A DNA stretch of 64,000 bases from Leucobacter muris. GTDB taxonomy: Bacteria; Actinomycetota; Actinomycetes; Actinomycetales; Microbacteriaceae. The DNA lies in NCBI RefSeq assembly GCF_004028235.1, contig NZ_CP035037.1, positions 2,294,001 through 2,358,000 of the forward strand, written 5' to 3'. The first letter of the stretch is position 1. Every line of letters starts with the position of its first letter. A program made the position numbers and the translations under genes. Shown here in pieces: positions 24,614 through 30,144 of the stretch. Below the pieces are notes generated by a model, which did no database searches, was not told the origin of the DNA, and was given only the letters and a program-made list of their open reading frames with translations.

Positions 24614-25706
24614 GCGCCTCATTTCCGCTCGCGCACTCACCGGGGTGACTCAGACTGCGCTCGCGGAGACGGCTGGCGTAGCGCAATCGATGGTCTCGAT
24701 GGTGGAGAAGCATCAGCGAGATTTCACGGAGCAGCTCGCGGTGGCATTCTCTTCGGCGTTGGCACTTCCGCTCGAGTACTTCACGGTAACTCCGCGTTCA
24801 ATTCCCCGCGATAGCTTGCATTATCGCAAGCAGTCGGGCGCGCGGGTGTCTGATACGGCGCGCGTCCATGAGCTCTTCTCGGAGGCGTTCCGAGTCACAG
24901 AATCGCTGCTTGATGGCTCTGGTTATCCCCGCCAGCAGCTACTGGCAGTTCAGGATGATGCTGAACTGCTCGATGTAGCCCGCATCGATGAACTTGCGCA
25001 GCAGACTCGTGAGATTCTGGGAATCGCTGCAGACGCTCCGATCTCCAATGTCACACGTGCGCTTGAGCGTGCAGGGGTGGCGGTGGCGACTATGAATGGC
25101 CATGATGACGGCTTCGTCAAGCACTCTGGGGTCTCTTGGTCCGCAGGTCGCGGCGAGGCCGCCCTGATCGGTGTGATGCAGGTTCGAGGAGACCGCGATC
25201 GATTCACGCTTGCGCATGAACTCGGGCATCTCGTGTTGCACAGCTTCCGGCGTTCCTCAGACCCGGAGCGTGAAGCTAACCTGTTCGCTGGCGCGTTCCT
25301 GATCCCTGCCCCGCAGGTTCGAGAGCATGTCGCCCACGATGCGACGTTAGTAGATTTGCGCCGGGTGAAGGCCACTTGGGGGCTTTCGATTCAGGCGATC
25401 TTGATGCGAGCCCAGGCGGTCGAGCAAATTGACGCAGCCCGGTCGCAGACACTGTGGAAACAGCTTTCTGCGAGGGGTTGGCGAAAGAACGAGCCGGTCG
25501 AGGTGGGCGCGGAGTCACCCCGCTTGCTCTTCAGGCTTTTGCAGGAGCGCTATGGCCCATCACCTTACAGTGCGCCCGAGATCGAAAATGAGATGGCACT
25601 CCCTGTGATGATGCTTCGTTCGCTCGCACCGTCTCCATCGACGCGTAAGCCTTCCTCGAGCACGCCACGCCCAGTCGCCCAACTCCCCTGGGCGGGTCAC
25701 GGCTAG
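24600..25706 (+). CDS. XRE-family HTH / ImmA-IrrE (DUF955) metallopeptidase
   Basis: A 368-residue protein with a GTG start overlapping its partner. Residues about 5-60 form a Cro/CI-type HTH (TQTALAETAGVAQSMVSMVE). Residues about 195-260 form the zinc peptidase with HELGHLVLH near 206 and a downstream zinc ligand in EREANLFAGAFLIP. Single-chain XRE-ImmA proteins act as DNA-binding repressors and antitoxins, and some have metal-dependent protease activity. In a prophage it can serve as antitoxin of an anti-phage toxin-antitoxin pair (the RosmerTA layout is similar) or as a lysogeny-linked regulator. Confidence 0.85.
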   Translation: MFLPERLISARALTGVTQTALAETAGVAQSMVSMVEKHQRDFTEQLAVAFSSALALPLEYFTVTPRSIPRDSLHYRKQSGARVSDTARVHELFSEAFRVTESLLDGSGYPRQQLLAVQDDAELLDVARIDELAQQTREILGIAADAPISNVTRALERAGVAVATMNGHDDGFVKHSGVSWSAGRGEAALIGVMQVRGDRDRFTLAHELGHLVLHSFRRSSDPEREANLFAGAFLIPAPQVREHVAHDATLVDLRRVKATWGLSIQAILMRAQAVEQIDAARSQTLWKQLSARGWRKNEPVEVGAESPRLLFRLLQERYGPSPYSAPEIENEMALPVMMLRSLAPSPSTRKPSSSTPRPVAQLPWAGHG

Positions 25707-25750
25707 CTCTTACTGAGTACGGTTGCCCGCCGACGCTGACTCTACGCACT

Positions 25751-25794
25751 GCGCCCCCGCACCCTTGCTCTCACGAGCTCGAGTGCGGGGGCGC
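25751..25794. terminator. bidirectional terminator between XRE-ImmA and fic genes
   Basis: GCGCCCCCGCAC (25751-25762) pairs with GTGCGGGGGCGC (25783-25794), then TTTCG. It lies between two convergent genes and can serve both. Confidence 0.75.
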
Positions 25795-25809
25795 TTTCGA
25801 TGTTCAGCG

Positions 25810-27063
25810 TTACTCCGTTGTTCCCCCCTCAGCCACTAGTGAACCAGCATCTGCTCGAACAGGCATGACGGTGCCAAGCTGAGGTACTGGCATGAAGGCA
25901 CTCATCAGCCAAACCTTCGCTTCGAACACTCCTTTTCGAACTTCTTCGACGAGCCCCAGTTCTTTGAGTTTGCCCAGGTCGCGGGAAAGCGTTCGCTGAT
26001 GCTGTTTGGCGTACTCGCGCGCGTGCCAAGCTGTAATGATCTCCAACTGATCGCGCGTGTACTCGACATCCTCATCCATCGAAAGCAGCAAGTCACGTCG
26101 CCGCTTAGCAATTCGGTTCTGAGGTTCGTTCCGGAAGCGTTCGTGAACATAGTTGACCCATGCCACCAGGCGCTGTTGATGCTGGACGGCTTCTACCTGC
26201 GCACGGAGTTCATCACGAAAGCCCTGAGCGCTATATGCGACGAATCCCACCACATCTCCATGGATTGAGGCTTCACTGAGCCTGGTGTAGTAACGAGACT
26301 TGGTTCGGTTGTAGAAGTCTGAAAGCACGTTTGCGCTCACCCACGGCACCAATCCGGAGGTAGCGAGAATAGCGCACTCAATAAGCCGCGAGGTCCTACC
26401 ATTGCCGTCTCCGAACGGGTGGATCCAAGCGACATAGAGATGCGCAAGAACTGCGGCAAGGAACACAAAATAGAATCGGTTCTCTGGCTGCTCCTGCTTA
26501 GCGGCGTCATCGAGAATGGCGTTAAGCCAGTCACAGAGCTTCTGCATAAGGAACTCGACATCTTCTGTGGGCGCACCTCTATAGAGCCCTACCCCTACGT
26601 TCACGTCGCGAAATTCACCCGGGACTACATGGTCTTCAAGTTCCATGTCGGCCATGAGCATGGCGTGGATACTCTTGATCCACTCTGGAGTTAAGCGGAA
26701 ATCGCCGTCGACCGAAGCAGCAGTCTCTCTCACTGATTCTAGAGCTGCCATGACATTGAGAACTTCCTGCTCCAAGTACTCGCGCGACGGCGGCTGCGTC
26801 TTGCCTCGTTCGAGCAGCTTGTCGACTTCTTCTTGGGTAAGAGTGTTTCCCTCGATCTGTGCCGAGGCAAGGGCCCCACGGCGCAGATAAATTACTGATA
26901 GATGATCTGCTGTGCCTGGCATGAGAGGCGTGCCGATGAGGTGCATTGACTTGGAGTAGCACTCGCCAAGTTGGGCCCAAATTAGCGGCGGAAGATCGCG
27001 ATTGTCGAACTTAAATGTTAACCAAGGGTGACTATCAGCGTATGCGCGATGCGTTGTCTCCAT
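25810..27063 (-). CDS. Fic-domain AMPylase (class II) with C-terminal winged helix
   Basis: A 417-residue protein. The Fic active loop HPFGDGNGRTSR lies near residue 214. The N-terminal self-inhibitory motif SAQIEGN near residue 68 matches the [S/T]xxxE[G/N] of class II Fic proteins. The N-terminal Fic_N-like region and C-terminal HTH segment (DQLEIITAWHAREYAKQHQRTLSRDLGKL) are common in bacterial stand-alone Fic regulators. The reaction is AMP transfer from ATP to a protein side chain, held off by the inhibitory Glu. It sits in the lower-GC accessory end of the prophage, on the opposite strand to the late genes. The target is unknown. An immunity, toxin or host-modification role is possible. 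Confidence 0.88.
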   Translation of the reverse strand: METTHRAYADSHPWLTFKFDNRDLPPLIWAQLGECYSKSMHLIGTPLMPGTADHLSVIYLRRGALASAQIEGNTLTQEEVDKLLERGKTQPPSREYLEQEVLNVMAALESVRETAASVDGDFRLTPEWIKSIHAMLMADMELEDHVVPGEFRDVNVGVGLYRGAPTEDVEFLMQKLCDWLNAILDDAAKQEQPENRFYFVFLAAVLAHLYVAWIHPFGDGNGRTSRLIECAILATSGLVPWVSANVLSDFYNRTKSRYYTRLSEASIHGDVVGFVAYSAQGFRDELRAQVEAVQHQQRLVAWVNYVHERFRNEPQNRIAKRRRDLLLSMDEDVEYTRDQLEIITAWHAREYAKQHQRTLSRDLGKLKELGLVEEVRKGVFEAKVWLMSAFMPVPQLGTVMPVRADAGSLVAEGGTTE

Positions 27064-27106
27064 TGGGTCACACTACTAATGCTAGTTCAAATTGTCCAAC
27101 CCAATG
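27061..27106 (-). promoter_or_regulatory. inverted repeat and candidate promoter at the fic start
   Basis: CATTGGGT (27061-27068, including the fic start codon) is mirrored by ACCCAATG (27099-27106). Between them the minus strand has TTGGAC and, about 15 bases on, TAGTAG as weak -35/-10 candidates. This would give a very short or absent leader. The dyad could be an operator. Confidence 0.35.
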
Positions 27107-27167
27107 TCACAACTCCAGGCACATTAGCCCAGTCTCAGTCAGCGCGGATCTGCGCCTACATCCGCCA

Positions 27168-27827
27168 CTATCCAAAAGAGCGATGGCATCTTGCCAATGG
27201 GGCCGTTGTGAGCTCGTGCGAGATCCCCTCTGACGCGCGCTGCACCTTCGCTACCAGCGCAGCGTCGCCGGGCTGCTCGGGATCAAGCCAGTCGCCGTGC
27301 TCGTCGCGTGGGAGAACGAGCGGCATCCGCGGCCAGTACTCGGCCGCTTCGCTGCCGGTGGGGGCGTCGCGGGTGACCATCGAGTACGTTGTGAGTTCAC
27401 CGTCGTCGGTGGTGACGGTGGAGGTGACCGCGGCGATCCCGAACTGCTCGCCGTCTGGCAGCGCGAAGCGCCCTTTCTTCTCGACGTACCAGCTCGCCGG
27501 CAGCAGCGCGCGGCGCTGGAACGGCTTCTTCCACGAGCGCAACAGCCGGTCGTCGCGAGAGTTGAACGCGGAGAACTTCACCGGCCCGCTGCCGTCAAGC
27601 CAGAGCCACCACCACCCGAACACGAGCTCACGATCACCGTCCTCGGCCGCGCGGATGATGGGGTTCAGGTTGCGGGCCTTCGATCCGGTGATCGCGGCCC
27701 TGCCGTCGCGGCCCTGTGCCCACTCCGCGATCGCGCGCTCGGACTCGCGCTGGTCCAGTGGGCGGAGCGGATTGCGCGGTTCCTCCCCGTCGTGGAGGTA
27801 GCCGCCAAGTCCGTAGCTGTTGCACAT
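27168..27827 (-). CDS. SRAP (HMCES/YedK-like) abasic-site domain protein, divergent
   Basis: A 219-residue protein of the SOS-response-associated peptidase family, which crosslinks to abasic sites in single-stranded DNA. The start at 27827 is chosen so that Met removal exposes Cys2 (MCNSYG), the crosslinking residue. The Asn of AFNSRDDRLL and the Glu of ASWYVEKKG are in the expected places. The family His before RMP (I-H-x-RMP) appears replaced, since this protein reads EYWPRMPLVL. SRAP genes are frequent in phages. It may protect phage DNA during replication or host SOS induction. Confidence 0.85.
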   Translation of the reverse strand: MCNSYGLGGYLHDGEEPRNPLRPLDQRESERAIAEWAQGRDGRAAITGSKARNLNPIIRAAEDGDRELVFGWWWLWLDGSGPVKFSAFNSRDDRLLRSWKKPFQRRALLPASWYVEKKGRFALPDGEQFGIAAVTSTVTTDDGELTTYSMVTRDAPTGSEAAEYWPRMPLVLPRDEHGDWLDPEQPGDAALVAKVQRASEGISHELTTAPLARCHRSFG

Positions 27828-27890
27828 GCGCACAGGCTACGCCGCCGCGCCGCCCGCGGACACCCCCTCGCGCCCCACGAGGGCGATGGG

Positions 27891-28097
27891 CTACTCCGAG
27901 CGCGACTCCTGATCCGCGGCAGCGCTCGCCGCCGCGATGATGCGGCTCACCTGCATGCGGGAGAGGCGCACGGCCGCGGCGATCGCTGTCTGGGGGATCT
28001 TGGCGGCGTGGGCGTCGAGGATCGCGGCGTCGCGGGCGGCGTGGGCCTGCTCGAGGCGGTCGGCGGCGGCTGTGAGGGCGCGGGCGTGGTTGGTCAT
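27891..28097 (-). CDS. small helix-turn-helix protein
   Basis: A 68-residue protein made of an N-terminal helix (ARALTAAADRLEQAHAARDAAILDAHAA) and an HTH (IPQTAIAAAVRLSRMQVSRII), like the DNA-binding part of sigma-region-4 or Hin-type proteins. The start overlaps the stop of the tiny membrane gene upstream (TGATG arrangement on the minus strand), so they form one operon. It may bind the 38-bp palindrome upstream and autoregulate. Confidence 0.65.
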   Translation of the reverse strand: MTNHARALTAAADRLEQAHAARDAAILDAHAAKIPQTAIAAAVRLSRMQVSRIIAAASAAADQESRSE

Positions 28098-28186
28098 CGT
28101 CGGCCTCGGATCGCGTAGATGAGCGCGGCCACAGCAATCACCGCGGCGGCGATGGAGATGATGAGGGTGAGGGTGAGGGTCTGCAT
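28094..28186 (-). CDS. 30-residue single-span membrane peptide
   Basis: MQTLTLTLIISIAAAVIAVA continues as ALIYAIRGRR. One hydrophobic helix fills most of the protein and it ends in basic residues, which suggests a cytoplasmic C-terminus. AGGAG lies 7 bases before the ATG, and its TGA overlaps the ATG of the HTH gene. Tiny phage membrane peptides of this kind can be toxins, antiholins or superinfection-exclusion factors. The role is not known. Confidence 0.6.
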   Translation of the reverse strand: MQTLTLTLIISIAAAVIAVAALIYAIRGRR

Positions 28187-28220
28187 GAGGGGCTCCTGGT
28201 GGACGTAGGATGGAGGGGTA

Positions 28221-28253
28221 GGGCCCCGAGTATCTAACGGCTACTCGGGGCCC
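28221..28253. terminator. 12-bp hairpin between two tiny membrane-peptide genes
   Basis: GGGCCCCGAGTA pairs perfectly with TACTCGGGGCCC around a 9-base loop, with TTCTCT on the plus side. In the minus-strand operon it lies between the 31- and 30-residue peptide genes and can attenuate the second. Confidence 0.7.
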
Positions 28254-28260
28254 TTCTCTG

Positions 28261-28356
28261 TCAGTCGCGGTTGCGCCGGTTGCGCTTCGCGGTCTGCCAG
28301 AGGATGAGGGCGGTGATGAGGTTGACCAGTGCGGTGAAGAACCCGATGATCTCCAT
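28261..28356 (-). CDS. 31-residue single-span membrane peptide
   Basis: MEIIGFFTALVNLITALILW followed by a basic tail (QTAKRNRRNRD). One N-terminal membrane helix and a strongly basic cytoplasmic end resemble type I toxin or phage exclusion peptides. AGGGAGGG lies 4-5 bases before the ATG. It is the first gene after the palindromic promoter region. Confidence 0.6.
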   Translation of the reverse strand: MEIIGFFTALVNLITALILWQTAKRNRRNRD

Positions 28357-28372
28357 GTTTCCCTCCCTCTCT

Positions 28373-28391
28373 GTCGGGGTATCTCCCCGAC
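28373..28391 (-). promoter_or_regulatory. 5'-leader hairpin of the membrane-peptide operon
   Basis: GTCGGGG pairs with CCCCGAC around a 5-base loop. It lies between the palindromic promoter (28401-28438) and the RBS of the 31-residue peptide, so it would be near the 5' end of the minus-strand transcript. It may stabilise the message or control translation. Confidence 0.5.
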
Positions 28392-28400
28392 GTCTCTAGT

Positions 28401-28438
28401 GTAACATCATGTGGCACAATTGTGCAACATGATGTTAC
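28401..28438. promoter_or_regulatory. 38-bp near-perfect palindrome overlapping a minus-strand promoter
   Basis: GTAACATCATGT and ACATGATGTTAC flank GCACAATTGTGC, itself a perfect palindrome. The whole 38 bp is symmetric except one base pair. On the minus strand it contains TTGCAC and, 18 bases later, TACACT, so a promoter lies within the dyad. This is the strongest operator-like element in the window and probably binds a dimer or tetramer of a phage repressor. The HTH protein at 27891-28097 is a candidate. Confidence 0.65.
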
Positions 28439-28457
28439 GCGGCGGGGGCCGATCCGA

Positions 28458-28760
28458 TCACGACAGGCTGCGCCCCTCGACGGGTTTGTGTCGCTGATCC
28501 CAGGATCGCCACGTCACCGCGGCAGCCATCTGCACGCTCGGGAAGTACCCGACGAGGGCGCGTACGTCGGGATCCTCGTCGCCGGTCACCGAGCGCCAGA
28601 GCAGCGCGGACGGGCGCCCGATTCGCACCCGGCGGATGATCGCGACCCGGATCGAGCCGTCGTACATCCACGCCTCTTCATCGCTGACGCGCGTCAGCGT
28701 CATCATCGGACTCCACGGCATCCCACCCATGCGGGCGAGAGTAGCCGCGACCCCCGACAT
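28458..28760 (-). CDS. hypothetical phage protein, 100 residues
   Basis: The start ATG at 28760 overlaps the upstream stop (TGATG). The protein has a beta-rich core (WMYDGSIRVAIIRRVRIGRPSALLWRSV) and a C-terminal helix-strand (GYFPSVQMAAAVTWRSWDQRH). It was not recognised. It is encoded with the next gene as a two-gene unit at the right prophage end. Confidence 0.5.
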   Translation of the reverse strand: MSGVAATLARMGGMPWSPMMTLTRVSDEEAWMYDGSIRVAIIRRVRIGRPSALLWRSVTGDEDPDVRALVGYFPSVQMAAAVTWRSWDQRHKPVEGRSLS

Positions 28761-29035
28761 CAGACCCGCCGCACGCTGAGCATCTGCCACCCCTCGGGCA
28801 CCGCAGCCCGTAACTCGGCATAGCTGGGTGCCTCGATCTCCTGCACCTTGTCGCGCCGCTCATAGGTGCCGGTCGCAGTGATCGCCATCGACGCCTTCGC
28901 CATCGAGACGGGCGCCAGCGTCAGCACGAACCCATCCGGGCACTGCTCCCGGAGATGCTGCTGGATCTCGCCGAGCGACTCCCCTTCCACGGTGACCTGG
29001 TGGGTTTCAGCGAGACGAATCGTGGCATACAGCAT
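28760..29035 (-). CDS. hypothetical phage protein, 91 residues
   Basis: A small alpha/beta protein (LYATIRLAETHQVTVEGESL, then IQQHLREQCPDGFVLTLA) with alternating strands and one central helix. It is the first gene of the two-gene unit next to the presumed attachment site. The family was not recognised. Confidence 0.5.
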   Translation of the reverse strand: MLYATIRLAETHQVTVEGESLGEIQQHLREQCPDGFVLTLAPVSMAKASMAITATGTYERRDKVQEIEAPSYAELRAAVPEGWQMLSVRRV

Positions 29036-29159
29036 GAGACGAGGCTATCGCCCATGCCCTCGACCCCCGCCAGAGAATGCGCTGCACGGCGCGCCGTGTG
29101 TACTGCGTGTTTACTGGCGCCAATAGCGAGCCCATCCACGCGCCCCACAGGCACAAGAA

Positions 29160-29203
29160 AACCCCCTCAACATCCGCTTGTTTCTGCGGATGTTGAGGGG
29201 GTT
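29160..29203. terminator. 18-bp perfect terminator downstream of tRNA-Arg
   Basis: AACCCCCTCAACATCCGC (29160-29177) pairs perfectly with GCGGATGTTGAGGGGGTT (29186-29203) around 8 bases. It lies 26 bases beyond the tRNA 3' end on the minus strand and is followed there by TTCTTG. It stops tRNA transcription from entering the prophage, or late phage reading from entering the tRNA. Confidence 0.85.
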
Positions 29204-29228
29204 CTGGTGTTTCTTGCGGCTGCTTTCG

Positions 29229-29301
29229 TGCCCCCGGAGGGATTCGAACCCCCGACCTACGGTACCGGAAACCGGCGCTCTATCCCCTGAGCTACGGAGG
29301 C
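29229..29301 (-). tRNA. tRNA-Arg (anticodon CCG)
   Basis: A 73-base cloverleaf on the minus strand. The acceptor GCCTCCG pairs with CGGGGGC (one T-G), the D-arm is GCTC/GAGC, and the T-arm GGGGG-TTCGAAT-CCC reads as usual. The anticodon loop TTCCGGT gives CCG. One C-T mismatch sits at the base of the anticodon stem, and CCA is not encoded. It is the probable integration target of the prophage on its left. Confidence 0.93.
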
Positions 29302-29359
29302 GAGCACGGGCAGCCGCGACTAGCCTAGCGCACTTCGGAAGGCCGCCCGTGCCACCCCC

Positions 29360-29656
29360 TCAGGCGAGCGACAGGAACAGTCGCTCGAGTTCGTCGGGCT
29401 GCGGGGCGCCCTCGGCGCCGGGGTTGGCGAGGCACTCCTTGAGCGACGACGAGATCACCAGGAAGCCCGCACGATCCAGCGCCTTCGAGACCGCCGCGAG
29501 CTGCTGCACCACGTCGCGGCAGTGCGCGTCTCCCTCGACGGCGTCGACCACCGCCGCGAGCTGCCCCTGCGCCCGGCGCAGCCGGTTGACGACCTTGCGC
29601 TTGGCCTCAGGGTCGTGGCCGAAGACGGCCCCCTCTTCGATGCTCGCATCACTCAT
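29360..29656 (-). CDS. cstR: CsoR-family persulfide sensor repressor (CstR-like)
   Basis: A 98-residue all-helical repressor. Cys46 (HCRDVV) and Cys75 (KECLAN) keep the 29-residue spacing of CsoR/CstR. The His of the copper site (four residues before the second Cys in CsoR) is Ser here. Two Cys without that His is the CstR pattern, in which per- and polysulfides crosslink the Cys pair and release DNA. It is divergent to the persulfide operon with two ATACCCC-GGGGTAT operators between. The neighbours (persulfide dioxygenase, rhodaneses) support a sulfide role over copper. Confidence 0.88.
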   Translation of the reverse strand: MSDASIEEGAVFGHDPEAKRKVVNRLRRAQGQLAAVVDAVEGDAHCRDVVQQLAAVSKALDRAGFLVISSSLKECLANPGAEGAPQPDELERLFLSLA

Positions 29657-29681
29657 GTCGCTCTCCCATTCGAAATCTGAC

Positions 29682-29742
29682 TTGACAGCCAGGATACCCC
29701 ATGGGGTATATTTTCTCTATCACAGGATACCCCCAGGGGTAT
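29682..29742 (+). promoter_or_regulatory. promoter with paired CstR operators
   Basis: ATACCCCATGGGGTAT (29694-29709) and ATACCCCCAGGGGTAT (29727-29742) are 16-bp dyads with centres 33 bp apart. TTGACA at 29682-29687 and TATATT at 29707-29712 give a plus-strand promoter (spacing 19, slightly long) whose spacer and -10 are covered by the first dyad. The G/C-tract dyad flanked by AT is the known CsoR/CstR operator style. Confidence 0.8.
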
Positions 29743-29765
29743 TAGCTTCCGCGAAAGGACACCCC

Positions 29766-29951
29766 ATGTGCCGCCCCACCCGATGCCGCGTCTGCGGCAA
29801 GACCACCTGGGCCGGCTGCGGCCAGCACGTCGCGGCTGTCAAAGCCTCCGTGCCCAGGAACGACTGGTGCGGCGGCACGCACAGCAGGGCCGAGACCGAG
29901 GCCGCGCAGGCCTCTCGCGGCGGCTTGCTCTCGCGCCTGTTCGGCCGCTGA
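29766..29951 (+). CDS. Cys-rich microprotein 1 of the CstR operon
   Basis: 61 residues. MC-x4-C-x2-CGK-TWAGCGQHV is followed by a Cys in NDWCGG and a C-terminal extension with GGLLSRLFGR. CxxC plus GCGxH could form a small zinc or iron site, or carry persulfide sulfur. It is the first gene after the CstR-controlled promoter (GAAAGGA 10 bases before ATG). It is paralogous to 30002-30118 and 32370-32489. No characterised family is known to me. Confidence 0.75.
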   Translation: MCRPTRCRVCGKTTWAGCGQHVAAVKASVPRNDWCGGTHSRAETEAAQASRGGLLSRLFGR

Positions 29952-30001
29952 TCCGCAGCACCGACCCCGAATCCCCGCACCACCCGAAAGGATCACCGAT
30001 C

Positions 30002-30118
30002 ATGTGCGCACGCACCACCTGCCCCGACTGCGGCAAGCCCACCTGGGCCGGCTGCGGCAACCACATCGAGGAGGCCCTGGCCGGCGTCCCCGAGACCGAC
30101 CGCTGCCACTGCGGCTGA
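30002..30118 (+). CDS. Cys-rich microprotein 2 of the CstR operon
   Basis: 38 residues. MCARTTCPDCGKPTWAGCGN followed by HIEEALAGVPETDRCHCG. Six Cys and two His in 38 residues, with the same spacing of the first four Cys as microprotein 1. It lies between microprotein 1 and the persulfide dioxygenase. RBS GAAAGGATC precedes the ATG. The conserved core shows that this is a real gene despite its length. Confidence 0.78.
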   Translation: MCARTTCPDCGKPTWAGCGNHIEEALAGVPETDRCHCG

Positions 30119-30144
30119 CACGCTCGACGACCCCAGGAGGTACC

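Noticed and set aside
28413..28426. Serine or tyrosine recombinase core site inside the 38-bp palindrome
   Set aside because: The symmetry extends over the whole 38 bp with no asymmetric core, and it overlaps a promoter at the expected operator position, so a repressor site is the better reading.
29360..29656. Copper-sensing CsoR
   Set aside because: The His of the Cys-His-Cys copper site is Ser, and no copper ATPase or chaperone is nearby; the neighbours are sulfur genes.
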